64,000 bases of DNA, from positions 1 through 64,000 of the forward strand of contig NZ_FNDX01000013.1 in assembly GCF_900099765.1 (NCBI RefSeq). Reading direction: 5' to 3'. The notes below the pieces were generated by a model that was not told the origin of the DNA, ran no database searches, and worked only from the letters and a program-made list of their open reading frames with translations. Below are positions 27,184 through 37,269 of the stretch, one piece after another. The position numbers and the translations under genes were made by a program. Each line of letters opens with the position of its first letter. Position 1 is the stretch's first letter. Origin of the DNA: Paenibacillus typhae (GTDB lineage: Bacteria > Bacillota > Bacilli > Paenibacillales > Paenibacillaceae).

Positions 27184-28647
27184 ATGACTGAGAAGCAGCA
27201 TCCGGAGAAGCGCCAGGATGATCTGCCGGGTACGCAGGCGCTTTTTCAGGAGGAGATGCGCAGACGCCTGGGGAGTAGCACAGATATTATTTACCGTTTT
27301 CTCGCGCTTGGCCCATTCTCTGCTGTTATTATTTTCATAGAAGGAATGGCTGACCCCCAGGCTCTGATTGAGGCGCTGCACAGGGATCTGTCTCTATTCT
27401 CGGAGATAGATGGTGCAGAGCCCGCACGTGGACTGAAGCTGTTAAAAGAACGGACTATCACGCTCGGCAAAGTAGGAGAAGTCCATACGCTGGAACAGAT
27501 TGAAGCGGAAATTCTAAGCGGCAATACGGTTCTTTACATTGAAAAAGCTGCTGGTGCCTTGTCCGTTGGAACCGAAAATCTGAAGCAGCGCGCTGTGGAG
27601 GATGCTACTTCACAGTCCGTCGTAAGAGGCCCGCGTGAGGGCTTCACGGAGTCGCTGCGCGAGAATACTGCGCTTGTCCGCAGACGGATTCAGAATCCGC
27701 AGCTGCGGATTGAAGAACGGAAGCTGGGTACAGCCACCTGTACCGCCGTGTCAGTCATGTATATGGAAGACAGAGTGGATATGACAGCACTGGAGGAGCT
27801 TAGGCGCAGGCTGAATGCCGCCAAGCTGGACAGTGTGCTGGAGAGTAATTATATCGAGGAGATGATTCAGGACAAACGCTACAGCCCTTTTCCCACAGTG
27901 TACAACACGGAAAGACCGGATGTAACAGCTTCTGCCCTGCTGGAGGGCCGGATTGCCATCCTAGTGGACGGTACACCGTTTGTGCTGGTCGTTCCAGCGC
28001 TGCTTGTCCAGTTTTTCCAGTCCAGTGAGGACTACTACCAGCGCAGTGATTTTGCCAGCCTGGTCCGGATGCTCCGCTATCTCTGCTTTCTGCTCGCCCT
28101 GCTGACACCGTCATTCTATATCGCGATTACGACCTTTCATCAGGAGATGATCCCCACCAGCCTGCTGATCAGCCTGATCGGTCAACGTGAAGGCATTCCA
28201 TTTCCCGCTTTTCTGGAGGCCTTCATTATGGAGGTTACCTTCGAAATTCTGCGCGAAGCCGGCATCCGCCTGCCCAAATCAATAGGCCAATCGGTCTCAA
28301 TTGTCGGAACGCTGGTTATCGGCCAGGCTGCAGTCGATGCCGGTCTGGTCTCTGCGGCCATGGTCATTGTCGTCGCGATCACAGCGATTGCCAACTTTGC
28401 ACTGCCGGCGTTCAATGTGGGCATTTCCGTGCGGATCCTGCGGTTTGTACTGATGGGGATTGCTGCTTCGTTCGGCTTGTACGGCATGGTAATTGCGCTA
28501 ATTATTCTTGCACTGCATCTGTGCAGCCTGGAATCGCTGGGTGTTCCTTATATGGGCTCCTTTGCCCCGCTGCGCCGGGGAGCACAGAAGGACACTTTTG
28601 TCAGACTCTCACAGCGGATGAAGAAGCGGTATTTCAACCGGAGCTGA
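27184..28647 (+). CDS. GerA-family germinant receptor subunit A (GerKA-like)
   Basis: 487 aa from ATG 27184, 6 nt after GGAGGAG; the ATG at 27178 lies inside that SD spacing. The soluble N-terminal domain (about 1-270) contains FSAVIIFIEGMADPQALIE and YIEEMIQDKRYSPFPTVYNT. The membrane domain has 5-6 helices, beginning near LRYLCFLLALLTPSFYIAIT. A-subunits sit in the spore inner membrane and help sense or transduce nutrient germinants. First gene of a four-gene operon. Confidence 0.92.
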   Translation: MTEKQHPEKRQDDLPGTQALFQEEMRRRLGSSTDIIYRFLALGPFSAVIIFIEGMADPQALIEALHRDLSLFSEIDGAEPARGLKLLKERTITLGKVGEVHTLEQIEAEILSGNTVLYIEKAAGALSVGTENLKQRAVEDATSQSVVRGPREGFTESLRENTALVRRRIQNPQLRIEERKLGTATCTAVSVMYMEDRVDMTALEELRRRLNAAKLDSVLESNYIEEMIQDKRYSPFPTVYNTERPDVTASALLEGRIAILVDGTPFVLVVPALLVQFFQSSEDYYQRSDFASLVRMLRYLCFLLALLTPSFYIAITTFHQEMIPTSLLISLIGQREGIPFPAFLEAFIMEVTFEILREAGIRLPKSIGQSVSIVGTLVIGQAAVDAGLVSAAMVIVVAITAIANFALPAFNVGISVRILRFVLMGIAASFGLYGMVIALIILALHLCSLESLGVPYMGSFAPLRRGAQKDTFVRLSQRMKKRYFNRS

Positions 28648-28675
28648 TTATGGCAGAAAGAGGAGGGCTGTTCTT

Positions 28676-29884
28676 TTGTATACAAAATCACTCGGCTGCA
28701 TCCTGCTGCTTATCAGCCTGACCGTTCTCAGTGGCTGCTGGAGCCGCAGAGAGCTCAATGATCTGGCCATCGTTATGGCACTCGGCGTGGATTTGGATAA
28801 GGATGGTTATGCTGTCTCAGCTCAGGTAATGAACCCCGGCCAGGCCGGCAATCTGACAGGAGGCTCTAATGGAAGTCTGCCTGTTGTAACATATAAAGCT
28901 ACAGGCAGAACGATACCGGAAGCGCTTCAGCGTATGCTCAGTACAACCCCGCGCGATCTGTACCTGGCTCACGTCCGGGTGCTGGTCTTCGGAGAGGCTT
29001 ATGCCAGGCAGGGTGTAGGCGATGCCATCGATTTTCTGACCCGCAGTCATGAGCTACGGACGGATTTCTTCCTGCTTGTAGCCAAGCATACCGAGGCAAT
29101 TAAAATTCTGGATGTCATCACTCCCTTTGAGCAGATTCCGGCCAATTCCCTCTATTCCTCCATACTTGTCTCGCACAAAAACTGGGCAGGCACAGGAAAA
29201 GTGACGCTGCAGCAGTTCATTGTAGAGCTGGAGCGCGGCGGCTCCAACCCGATCATGTCCGGGGTTCAGCTGCAGGGTGACACTTCTGAGCAGGGTTCTC
29301 TCAAAAATGTACAGAGCGTAATTCCTAAATCCCTGATCAAGCAGGCCGGCATCGCCGTATTCAAAAAAGACAAGCTCATCGGCTGGCTAGGGGAAGCCCC
29401 GAGTAAAACGGTCAATTATGTGCTGAATGAGGTAGATACAACCGAAGGCAGCATCGATTCTCCGGACGGCGGCGTTGCAGGCTTTATCATCACCGATGCC
29501 AAAAGCCGCATCAGGATTTCGATCAATGAAAAGAATGAGCCCGAATTTGTCATCCAGCTAAAAGCGGAGGCCAATCTCACCACGCTTCACAGCAGGCTTG
29601 ACCTCAGCCGGACAGCCAGCATCAAAGAGCTGGAGCAGCGGATCGAAGAGAAATTTGATAATCTGATGGCTGCCAATATCAGGATTGTTCAGGAGAAGTT
29701 CGACTCTGATATTTTCGGGCTGGGCGAAGAGCTGCACCGGCAGTACCCGAAGCTGTGGCGCAGCTACCGTAAGCACTGGGACGAGAGCTTCCAGTCGGTC
29801 AAGGTCAGCGTCAAATCCGATGTCGCCATCCGGCGGATCGGTTCAGTCGTGCAGCCGCAGCAAAAGGAGATGGAACAGAAATGA
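28676..29884 (+). CDS. Ger(x)C-family germination lipoprotein
   Basis: 402 aa starting at TTG 28676 (AGGAGGG 8-9 nt upstream). The signal peptide ends in a lipobox (TVLSGC, Cys at about 21) followed by WSRRELNDLAIVMALGVDLD, the standard opening of GerC lipoproteins. The lipid-anchored protein sits on the outer face of the spore inner membrane and forms the receptor with the A and B subunits. It overlaps the following small gene by 4 nt. Confidence 0.93.
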   Translation: MYTKSLGCILLLISLTVLSGCWSRRELNDLAIVMALGVDLDKDGYAVSAQVMNPGQAGNLTGGSNGSLPVVTYKATGRTIPEALQRMLSTTPRDLYLAHVRVLVFGEAYARQGVGDAIDFLTRSHELRTDFFLLVAKHTEAIKILDVITPFEQIPANSLYSSILVSHKNWAGTGKVTLQQFIVELERGGSNPIMSGVQLQGDTSEQGSLKNVQSVIPKSLIKQAGIAVFKKDKLIGWLGEAPSKTVNYVLNEVDTTEGSIDSPDGGVAGFIITDAKSRIRISINEKNEPEFVIQLKAEANLTTLHSRLDLSRTASIKELEQRIEEKFDNLMAANIRIVQEKFDSDIFGLGEELHRQYPKLWRSYRKHWDESFQSVKVSVKSDVAIRRIGSVVQPQQKEMEQK

Positions 29885-30093
29885 ACTGGGGTCTCTTATT
29901 AGTCATTTCACTGATTCTGGTGCCGGTATTTGAAACGCCTCAGCTGGTCAAGCTTCACTCCCCCAGGGATCTGGTTGTCTTCTTCGGATTATGGGCCGTT
30001 GCGCTGGCCTCTGCCATCGGTGTGACGGCCGGCCTCCCGCAGTGGAGGGTGCTCGACTGGGCCCGCAGCTTCATTCAGCTTTATCCGGGCTGA
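29881..30093 (+). CDS. Small membrane protein inside the ger operon, 70 aa
   Basis: The ATG overlaps the stop of the C-subunit gene by 4 nt (ATGA), so it is translationally coupled. Two predicted hydrophobic helices (LLLVISLILVPVF and VVFFGLWAVALASAIGVTAG) are joined by a short loop. It resembles in size and position the small extra (D-type) subunits reported for some ger operons, but I cannot assign it by sequence. It may modulate receptor function. The B subunit follows 27 nt later. Confidence 0.7.
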   Translation: MNWGLLLVISLILVPVFETPQLVKLHSPRDLVVFFGLWAVALASAIGVTAGLPQWRVLDWARSFIQLYPG

Positions 30094-30120
30094 ACATTAT
30101 GAGATGAAAGGAGGCTGCCT

Positions 30121-31272
30121 GTGAAGCGCCATAGCGGGATAAGCGCATTGCAATTCTTCATATTGACCTTCGGTCTAACCATAGGCACCTCCATTCTTGT
30201 CATACCCAGCGGCGTAGCTCATATCGCCAGAGAGGATGCCTGGATCGCCTCATTAGTCAGCATGGCAATCAATCTGCTGATGGTTATTCTGTATATCGCC
30301 CTTGCCAGGCTATACCCCGGACAGTCCTTGTACGAGATCCTGGAAGCTGTCACCGGAAAATGGCCCGGCAAGCTGCTGTCACTGGTCTACCTGTTCTACT
30401 TCATCTCACTGGTCGGCACTCTGCTGGGCAATCTCGGCTTCTTCGTCTCCGGTGAGGTGATGACGGAAACGCCGCCGGAGGTGGTGCAGATTATTTTCCT
30501 GATCGCCGCCATCATCAGCGCCCGCAAAGGGATCATCATCCTCGCCCGGGTCGGGGAGCTGTTCTTCCCGTGGGTAGTGCTGCTGCTGCTCATTCTTATT
30601 CTGGCCCTGACCCCGCAGATTGAATGGAATTATATCAAGCCGGTGCTTGAGGACGGGTGGCTGCCGGTGCTGCAGGCCGGTCTGCAATCCTCTGTTTTTC
30701 AGGAAGTGATTGTCCTGATGGTCTTCCTTCCCCTCGTCAAGCAACAGAAATCCCGTGAACGCGCCTACCTTCTGGGAACCGCCGCAGGCAATCTTGTCCT
30801 CAGTGCCATCGTGCTGCTCAGCGTGCTTGTGCTTGGCATTGAGCAGACGGAGAACAGCACCTTCCCTGCATATGCCCTGGCCAAAACCATCAATATCGGC
30901 AACATCCTGCAGCGGGTGGAAGGCATACTGATCACCATCTGGATTCTGACCTATTTCATTAAAATCTCCGTGCTATTCCTGTCCATGCTTCAGGGGCTGC
31001 GCAGCATATTCGGGCTGAAGCGGCAAAATCATCTGATCTATCCGCTGGCCGCCCTGTTTATGATCATCGCCTGGAATACCTATATCAACACTGTGTATGT
31101 CAATGACATCATCGCTACGGTATGGATGAAATTTTCGTCGCTGTTTCTGTTGATCATGCCGGCCGTCCTTTACCTCATAGCTGTGGTCAGGGTGAAGCTG
31201 CTGAAGCAGGAGCAGCCGGAGAATCCTGCAGGCAGCCAGACGCAGCAGCCGGAAAGCCAAAAATCCCCTTAG
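30121..31272 (+). CDS. GerB-family germination permease
   Basis: 383 aa starting at GTG 30121 (GAAAGGAGG upstream). It is a ten-to-eleven-helix protein of the APC-type spore germination family, opening ISALQFFILTFGLTIGTSIL. It has a typical SLYEILEAVTGKWPGK loop and a Gln/Pro-rich cytoplasmic tail (QEQPENPAGSQTQQPESQ). B subunits bind the amino acid or nucleoside germinant in related receptors. The stop codon lies within the operon terminator. Confidence 0.93.
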   Translation: MKRHSGISALQFFILTFGLTIGTSILVIPSGVAHIAREDAWIASLVSMAINLLMVILYIALARLYPGQSLYEILEAVTGKWPGKLLSLVYLFYFISLVGTLLGNLGFFVSGEVMTETPPEVVQIIFLIAAIISARKGIIILARVGELFFPWVVLLLLILILALTPQIEWNYIKPVLEDGWLPVLQAGLQSSVFQEVIVLMVFLPLVKQQKSRERAYLLGTAAGNLVLSAIVLLSVLVLGIEQTENSTFPAYALAKTINIGNILQRVEGILITIWILTYFIKISVLFLSMLQGLRSIFGLKRQNHLIYPLAALFMIIAWNTYINTVYVNDIIATVWMKFSSLFLLIMPAVLYLIAVVRVKLLKQEQPENPAGSQTQQPESQKSP

Positions 31273-31310
31273 ACTCCGGACACTCCGAAATCTAAGGGGA
31301 TTTATAATGA
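31261..31310 (+). terminator. Terminator of the ger operon
   Basis: AAATCCCCTTAGA (31261-31273) pairs with TCTAAGGGGATTT (31291-31303); the gene's TAG is part of the left arm. The T-tail is short (TTTATAATG). Confidence 0.75.
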
Positions 31311-31370
31311 ATTGTGTATGTTAAAATGAGCGCCTTTTTCTAGAGGAATGGAATTCCCGGTTCAACAGAC

Positions 31371-32504
31371 TCAGACATTTCCCGGCTGCACAGCGGGCGC
31401 CAGATTGGCATGCTTACGCCCCGGTATTTCTCCTGTCCGTTCAAAATGCTCAACAATCACGTCAATTTCTTTCTTCAGCTCGGATACAAGCTCGGCTTCA
31501 GGTACTTTACGGATCATCTGTCCGTAACGGAACAGCAGACCTTCTCCGCGGGCACCGGCAATACCGATGTCTGCTTCTCGCGCTTCTCCGGGACCGTTAA
31601 CGGCACAGCCCAGCACAGACACCTTGATCGGCACCTTGAGCTTGGAGATATACTCTTCCACTTCATTCGCGATGGAAAAGAGGTCGATATCCAGACGTCC
31701 GCAGGTCGGGCAGGAGATAAGTGTAGCCGCGTTGGAGATCAGGCCAAAGGTCTTGAGCAGCTCACGCGCTACCTTAACCTCTTCCACCGGGTCAGCACTA
31801 AGCGAGATGCGCACCGTGCTGCCGATGCCCATCGAGAGCAGCGCACCGATCCCTGCCGAGCTCTTCACCGTTCCGGCGAACAGCGTGCCGGACTCGGTAA
31901 TCCCGAGATGCAGCGGATAAGGGATGACTTCTGCAGCCTTGCGGTAAGCTTCAATGGCCATAGGAACATCCGAAGCCTTAAGCGAGACGATAATATCGTG
32001 GAAATCCAGCTCTTCCAGAATACCGATATGATACAGGGCACTTTCTACCATTGCTTCCGGTGTCGGATAACCGTATTTCTCCAGGAGGTGAGTCTCCAGG
32101 GAACCCGCGTTAACCCCGATCCGGATTGGAATGCCTTTGTCCTTACATGCTTTGACTACCGCTTCTACCTTGTCACGGCGGCCGATATTGCCGGGATTGA
32201 TCCGCACCTTGTCGATACCGTTCTCAATCGCCAGCAGTGCCAGCTTATAGTTGAAATGAATATCCGCAACAAGCGGAATATGAATCCGCTTCTTGATCTC
32301 TTTGATCGCTGCAGCCGCTTCTTCATTGTTGACGGTTACGCGCACGATCTGGCAGCCCGCTTCTTCCAGACGCAGAATTTCAGCCACTGTAGCTTCTACG
32401 TCAGCGGTCTTGGTCGTACACATGCTTTGAATAGCAACCTCGTTATTACCCCCGATAATTACGCCGCCGACATTGACGGGCCGGGTCTGGTGTCTCAAGA
32501 ACAT
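31371..32504 (-). CDS. ispG: 4-hydroxy-3-methylbut-2-enyl diphosphate synthase IspG (GcpE)
   Basis: 377 aa from ATG 32504 (GGGGGAGAGAGAAACC leader). A longer frame to 32687 would run into clpX and adds an Arg-rich non-homologous tail. It starts [15 protein letters not shown] with [15 protein letters not shown]. The [4Fe-4S] cysteines are in [13 protein letters not shown] and [11 protein letters not shown]. It makes HMBPP from MEcPP in the MEP isoprenoid pathway and supplies undecaprenyl carriers. It is convergent with the ger operon. Confidence 0.95.
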   Translation of the reverse strand: MFLRHQTRPVNVGGVIIGGNNEVAIQSMCTTKTADVEATVAEILRLEEAGCQIVRVTVNNEEAAAAIKEIKKRIHIPLVADIHFNYKLALLAIENGIDKVRINPGNIGRRDKVEAVVKACKDKGIPIRIGVNAGSLETHLLEKYGYPTPEAMVESALYHIGILEELDFHDIIVSLKASDVPMAIEAYRKAAEVIPYPLHLGITESGTLFAGTVKSSAGIGALLSMGIGSTVRISLSADPVEEVKVARELLKTFGLISNAATLISCPTCGRLDIDLFSIANEVEEYISKLKVPIKVSVLGCAVNGPGEAREADIGIAGARGEGLLFRYGQMIRKVPEAELVSELKKEIDVIVEHFERTGEIPGRKHANLAPAVQPGNV

Positions 32505-32619
32505 GGTTTCTCTCTCCCCCATAACGGTCAAAGCTCCACCCCTCCCGCTCCGCCGTGAAGCGGGATAAGCGGGAGAACGGTGGAGGCTGTGATGTGGTTT
32601 ATTGTAAGGCCAGCGGCTC

Positions 32620-33876
32620 TTAGGCGCTTTCCTCTTTCTTTTTGTCTTTCTTGATGCCCAGCTCAGGCAGTGCCTTCTCCTGGACAACCTGCTCCGTAAT
32701 CACGCAATCCTTGATATCGTCGCGTGACGGAACCTCGTACATCACATCGAGCATGATGCTCTCAATGATAGCTCGCAGACCGCGGGCACCTGTGTTGCGT
32801 TTGATCGCTTCCTTGGCAATAGCTTCAAGGGCCTGCGGCTCAAACTTCAGCGCCACATTGTCCATCTCCAGCAGCTTGATGTACTGCTTGGTCAATGCAT
32901 TCTTAGGCTCAGAGAGAATGCGTACCAAGGTTGTTTCGTCAAGCGGCTCCAGAGTGGAAATAACCGGCAGACGGCCTACAAACTCAGGGATGAGTCCGAA
33001 TTTCAGCAGGTCTTCAGGCAATACCATAGACAGGTATTCGCCGGCTTTCAGATCCTTCTGGCCTTCAACTGCAGCGTTGAAGCCGATGACTTTTTTGCCG
33101 ATACGGCGTTTGATCATCTGCTCCAGTCCGTCAAAAGCACCGCCAACGATAAACAGGATGTTCGTCGTGTCGATCTGAATGAACTCCTGGTGAGGATGCT
33201 TGCGTCCGCCTTGCGGAGGAACGGAAGCGACTGTACCTTCCAGAATCTTCAGCAGCGCCTGCTGCACGCCTTCACCGGAAACGTCGCGGGTAATCGAAGG
33301 GTTCTCCGATTTACGGGCCACTTTATCAATTTCGTCAATATAGATAATGCCGCGTTCGGCCTTCTCAACATCGTAATCTGCAGCCTGGATCAGCTTGAGC
33401 AGAATGTTCTCCACATCTTCACCGACATAGCCGGCTTCAGTAAGGGAAGTAGCGTCTGCAATAGCAAAAGGAACGTTGATAATCTTCGCCATCGTCTGGG
33501 CCAGCAGGGTCTTACCGGAACCGGTCGGACCGAGCAGCAGAATGTTACTCTTGGTCAGCTCAACATCCTCAATCTTGCTCTGGCTGTTGACACGCTTGTA
33601 GTGATTGTATACGGCAACGGAGAGCGATTTCTTCGCCTGCTCCTGGCCGATTACGTACTGGTCAAGAATGTCACGGATCTCTTTCGGCTTCGGAATATCC
33701 TTGAGATCCAGCTCTTCCTCATGACCGAGCTCTTCTTCCACGATTTCCGTGCACAGCTCGATACATTCGTCGCATATATAAACGCCCGGTCCTGCTACAA
33801 GCTTGCGGACCTGCTCCTGTGACTTACCGCAAAAGGAGCATTTCAGCTGCCCTTTTTCATCATTAAATTTAAACAT
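32620..33876 (-). CDS. clpX: ATP-dependent protease ATPase subunit ClpX
   Basis: 418 aa. The N-terminal zinc-binding domain has cysteine pairs [11 protein letters not shown] and [10 protein letters not shown]. The AAA+ core has Walker [17 protein letters not shown], pore loop GYVGED, Walker [14 protein letters not shown] and the RKHPHQEF loop; the IGF-type ClpP-docking loop lies near residues 260-275. It unfolds substrates for ClpP. It follows clpP by 12 nt, so the pair is co-transcribed. Confidence 0.97.
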   Translation of the reverse strand: MFKFNDEKGQLKCSFCGKSQEQVRKLVAGPGVYICDECIELCTEIVEEELGHEEELDLKDIPKPKEIRDILDQYVIGQEQAKKSLSVAVYNHYKRVNSQSKIEDVELTKSNILLLGPTGSGKTLLAQTMAKIINVPFAIADATSLTEAGYVGEDVENILLKLIQAADYDVEKAERGIIYIDEIDKVARKSENPSITRDVSGEGVQQALLKILEGTVASVPPQGGRKHPHQEFIQIDTTNILFIVGGAFDGLEQMIKRRIGKKVIGFNAAVEGQKDLKAGEYLSMVLPEDLLKFGLIPEFVGRLPVISTLEPLDETTLVRILSEPKNALTKQYIKLLEMDNVALKFEPQALEAIAKEAIKRNTGARGLRAIIESIMLDVMYEVPSRDDIKDCVITEQVVQEKALPELGIKKDKKKEESA

Positions 33877-33888
33877 CTAACCACCCCT

Positions 33889-34479
33889 TTAAGATATGAT
33901 CGGTGAAGAGAGTACCTGGTCGATAAGCCCGTATTCCTTCGCTTCTTCCGCGCTCATGAAGTTATCGCGGTCCGTATCCCGTTCGATTTTATCAAGGGGT
34001 TGACCTGTGCGCTCCACATAAATCTGATTCAACTTCTGTCTCGTCTTGAGAATCCAGTCTGTATGAATCCAAATATCGGACGCCTGCCCCTGAACACCGC
34101 CGAGCGGCTGATGAATCATAACCTCGCTGTTGGTCAGCGCATAACGCTTGCCTGGCGCTCCAGCTGTGAGCAGCAGTGAACCCATGCTGGCTGCCATTCC
34201 GACGCAAATGGTTGAAACGTCCGGTTTGATATATTGCATCGTATCATATATACCCATGCCGGCTGTTACAGAACCACCGGGCGAGTTGATGTACAAGTGT
34301 ATGTCTTTTTCCGGGTCATCAGCGGCCAGGAACAGCAGCTGGGCAATGACCAGATTGGCAACATCATCGTCAATCGCATTGCTCAGGAAGATAATGCGGT
34401 CCTTAAGCAATCGGGAATAAATATCGTATGAGCGTTCGCCACGATTCGTTGATTCCACAACCATAGGTACCAGACTCAT
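33889..34479 (-). CDS. clpP: ATP-dependent Clp protease proteolytic subunit ClpP
   Basis: 196 aa. The catalytic triad is visible: Ser in [13 protein letters not shown] (about 98), His in VMIHQPLGG (about 123) and Asp in [14 protein letters not shown] (about 172). The N-terminus [20 protein letters not shown] is typical. It assembles into the tetradecameric barrel used by ClpX and ClpC. No CtsR box (AGGTCAAA repeats) was seen in the 300 bp upstream, unlike B. subtilis clpP. The tig-clpP-clpX order resembles Gram-negatives more than B. subtilis. Confidence 0.97.
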   Translation of the reverse strand: MSLVPMVVESTNRGERSYDIYSRLLKDRIIFLSNAIDDDVANLVIAQLLFLAADDPEKDIHLYINSPGGSVTAGMGIYDTMQYIKPDVSTICVGMAASMGSLLLTAGAPGKRYALTNSEVMIHQPLGGVQGQASDIWIHTDWILKTRQKLNQIYVERTGQPLDKIERDTDRDNFMSAEEAKEYGLIDQVLSSPIIS

Positions 34480-34672
34480 GCCACCAACCTCTTTTCTCTT
34501 TACAGATTAGTCTTACCGTTTCAGAAATATTTTAACACGTTCGCGGCGGGATGTCATTTTTTCACTATCAGCAAAAAACGCATGATACCGCGTGCCTGCC
34601 ATTATAGCGCACTTCCTGGCAGAATGCCAATCCGTCTTCTGGTTATGTACACACAAACGCCCCTCCACCGAT

Positions 34673-34712
34673 AAAAAATAAGGCACGTAACAGAACTTAC
34701 GTGCCTTATTGA
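34673..34712 (-). terminator. Terminator between tig and clpP
   Basis: A 14-bp perfect stem (34677-34690 with 34697-34710, AATAAGGCACGTAA and complement) followed in minus sense by a T-rich tail. It lies just after the trigger factor gene, so clpP needs its own promoter in 34480-34670, where none is obvious. Confidence 0.92.
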
Positions 34713-34773
34713 CTGCTATTATGGAGGCCGACTTGCCTGGCCGCTCTAGGTAAAATGAAGTTTACAGCTGAAC

Positions 34774-36111
34774 TTACTCAGCGCTTGCTTCTTCAGCCGG
34801 TGCTTCTTCAGCTGCAGGTGCTTCTACTTCAACGCTGCTTGCTACAAGCAGGTCGATTGTTTTGCGCAGGGAGATTTCTTCGTTCAGGCTGCTCAGGGAG
34901 CCGTTCGCTGCCAGAATGCTGCGGATCTCTTCAGGTGTACGCTTGAAGGATTCAGCCATGTTAGCAAGCTCCTGGGTTACTTCCTCTTCGGAAACCTCAA
35001 TGTTCTCTTCCTTCGCGATCACTTCAAGAACCAGGTTGTTGCGGACGCGCTTCTCGGCATCGCCCTTCATCTGGCCTTCCAGATCTTCACGGGTCTGGCC
35101 GGAGAAGCTGAGGAACATGTCCATGTTCATGCCCTGCTGACGAAGACGGTTGTCGAAATCACGAACCATGTTCGCTACTTCGCTCTTGATCATCGCTTCA
35201 GGAATTTCAACTTCAGCGTTGGCTGCTGCTGCGTCAACTACCGCATTTTCGCGTACGCCTTTAAGTTCATCCTGCTTGCGGGATTCAAGCTGTGCCTTCA
35301 GGTCTGCTTTGTATTCTTCCAGTGTGTCGAATTCACTTACATCCTTAGCGAATTCGTCATCCAACTCAGGAAGCTGTTTGCGCTTGATTTCGTGCAGCTT
35401 CACTTTGAATACTGCAGCCTTGCCGGCAAGGTTCTCTGCATGGTAGCTCTCAGGGAAGGTAACTTCAACATCCTTGAAATCGCCAGTAGCCATACCTACA
35501 ACCTGCTCTTCAAAGCCAGGGATGAAGGAGTTGCTGCCAAGCTCAAGGGAATGACGCTCAGCTGAACCGCCTTCGAAAGGAACGCCGTCAACAGAACCTT
35601 CAAAGTCGATCACAGCGATGTCGCCGTTAACTGCCGCTTCTTCTTCAACAACAACCAGCTCAGCATGACGCTCCTGCAGGCGTTTCAGTTCAGCGTTCAG
35701 CTCGTCTTCCGTAACTTCAGCCTTCTGGGCAGGAACTTCCAGGCCTTTGTACTGACCCAGCTTCACTTCAGGCTTAACCGTGATCTTCGCTTTGAAGATG
35801 AAGGCTTGGCCTTTCGCGAATTGCTCGATGTCCACTTCAGGACGGTCAACAGGGAAGATGTCAGTCTGCTCAACAGCTTCGCCGTATACTTCAGGAAGAA
35901 GGATGTCGATTGCATCCTGGTATAGGCTTTCTACACCGAAACGGGATTCAAAGATCGGCCGCGGCACTTTACCTTTACGGAAGCCAGGTACGTTTGCTTT
36001 CTTAACCACTTTATTAAAAGCCTTGTCGAGAGCTGCAGCTACGCGCTCTGCTTCTACTTCGACTTCAAGAACTCCAAGGTTCTTCTCTATTTTTTCCCAG
36101 GTTGCTTTCAT
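34774..36111 (-). CDS. tig: Trigger factor
   Basis: 445 aa. The ribosome-binding loop GFRKGKVPR is at about residues 43-51. The middle FKBP-type PPIase domain (GDIAVIDFEGSVDGVPFEGG and SFIPGFEEQVVGM) is followed by a helical C-terminal chaperone domain and an Ala/Glu-rich tail (APAAEEAPAEEASAE). It is the ribosome-associated chaperone that meets nascent chains. GGAGGGAAAAG precedes the ATG. Confidence 0.97.
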   Translation of the reverse strand: MKATWEKIEKNLGVLEVEVEAERVAAALDKAFNKVVKKANVPGFRKGKVPRPIFESRFGVESLYQDAIDILLPEVYGEAVEQTDIFPVDRPEVDIEQFAKGQAFIFKAKITVKPEVKLGQYKGLEVPAQKAEVTEDELNAELKRLQERHAELVVVEEEAAVNGDIAVIDFEGSVDGVPFEGGSAERHSLELGSNSFIPGFEEQVVGMATGDFKDVEVTFPESYHAENLAGKAAVFKVKLHEIKRKQLPELDDEFAKDVSEFDTLEEYKADLKAQLESRKQDELKGVRENAVVDAAAANAEVEIPEAMIKSEVANMVRDFDNRLRQQGMNMDMFLSFSGQTREDLEGQMKGDAEKRVRNNLVLEVIAKEENIEVSEEEVTQELANMAESFKRTPEEIRSILAANGSLSSLNEEISLRKTIDLLVASSVEVEAPAAEEAPAEEASAE

Positions 36112-36206
36112 AATATACTTTTCCCTCCAAAAATAGGTTGCATGTTAACTTAGATTATTACGACTTTCACGCACAGAATAACCATTATATTATATACAAC
36201 ATCGCC

Positions 36207-37136
36207 TTATTTATCAAGTATGGAACTCTTAACAAATCCTTTCAGGGAACGGTATGCCCCTTCGAATTGAAAGCGCATGCCCCCGGTAATGCCGTACATG
36301 GCCCGGGTCTCCTCCTCCTGCCGGGTTCCGTTCAGACTCTCTGATACCAGCTGGTGCAGCGCACCCGCCCAAATATCAAGCAGCTCATCCTCGCCATCCA
36401 GCAATTTACGATATTCGCCCGACCCATAAATCGACATAATAAACTGTCCCCAGAGCTCCTGGGCAAAATAATACAATGTAGGCTCATGCACCTCAGCCTG
36501 TTCGGCCACCCGTTCCATAACCTGGGCAACCTGTGGCGGAAAGTCCTCATTCTGCAGCGGGACCGCTTCAATCTCGATCTGCGCCAGCTCGCTGCCGCGT
36601 GCCAGCCGGATGACTCCCTGAACACCACGCTTTTTAAGCGTCTGCAGCGCCCTGAATTGCAGGAGCGGATGCACCGGGGTCTTTTGCAGCCAGGTTGTCA
36701 GCGTCTCATCCACACTGCCGCCCTCCAGATACGAGAGCTGCTCCAGCGCCAGAATGGTTCCCTCCGACAGCGGCTCATTCATCACCTTGCGCAGCAGCTT
36801 GTCCGGGTAACCCGCATCCTCTTCTAGCTTGGATTTCGCCAAAATACGGGCCATGTCCTCTTCCTTCAGATCCTGCTCCTCGCTGGAAGCGGCACGGTCC
36901 GCCTCTGTGCTTCCGGCATCATACGGAAACGCCGCCTCCAGCCAGTCCAGCAATGACTGCCATTCCTCGTAGTGCCGCTCCTCCTGTCCCTGGCATTGCA
37001 GCAGAAACCGCAGCAGTTCCATCGCTTCCCCGTAGCGTTCACTCTCCAGCATTACCGTAAGCTGAATCTGGTAATAATCCAGTGTCTTCGGAAACAGCAC
37101 GACATTCTCTTTGGCGGGGGAATTGAATTGATTAAT
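36207..37136 (-). CDS. Conserved hypothetical protein, probable ATT start, about 309 aa
   Basis: The frame is open upstream of the GTG at 37100. At 37136 an in-frame ATT lies 7 nt after a near-perfect SD (AAAGGAGG, 37151-37144), whereas the GTG at 37100 has only a weak AAAGAG. The protein would begin (M)NQFNSPAKENVVLFPKTLD. It is helical, acidic and rich in Glu and Leu, with TPR-like pairs of helices at the N-terminus (YYQIQLTVMLESERYGEAME). The family is not recognised. It precedes tig in the same direction. If the GTG is used the product is 297 aa. Confidence 0.65.
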   Translation of the reverse strand: MNQFNSPAKENVVLFPKTLDYYQIQLTVMLESERYGEAMELLRFLLQCQGQEERHYEEWQSLLDWLEAAFPYDAGSTEADRAASSEEQDLKEEDMARILAKSKLEEDAGYPDKLLRKVMNEPLSEGTILALEQLSYLEGGSVDETLTTWLQKTPVHPLLQFRALQTLKKRGVQGVIRLARGSELAQIEIEAVPLQNEDFPPQVAQVMERVAEQAEVHEPTLYYFAQELWGQFIMSIYGSGEYRKLLDGEDELLDIWAGALHQLVSESLNGTRQEEETRAMYGITGGMRFQFEGAYRSLKGFVKSSILDK

Positions 37137-37143
37137 GAGGGCA

Positions 37144-37151
37144 CCTCCTTT
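37144..37151 (-). promoter_or_regulatory. Ribosome binding site that decides the ATT start
   Basis: AAAGGAGG in minus sense, 7 nt before an in-frame ATT at 37136. The next conventional codon (GTG 37100) is 43 nt away, too far for this SD. Confidence 0.6.
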
Positions 37152-37269
37152 TTATCCGATCCATGATCAATTGTAGATTATAGCATATCCTGTAGAGCAT
37201 TCAAAAAAACAAGTTGAAAAAATTATTCATCTATGATAACATAATTTTTGCTTGCTTTTGAGTGTCCGT

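Noticed and set aside
31410..32558. 382-aa plus-strand ORF opposite ispG
   Set aside because: ispG motifs are complete on the minus strand; the plus-strand frame lacks SD and homology.
34480..34670. CtsR operator upstream of clpP
   Set aside because: No AGGTCAAA-type direct repeat was found by eye.
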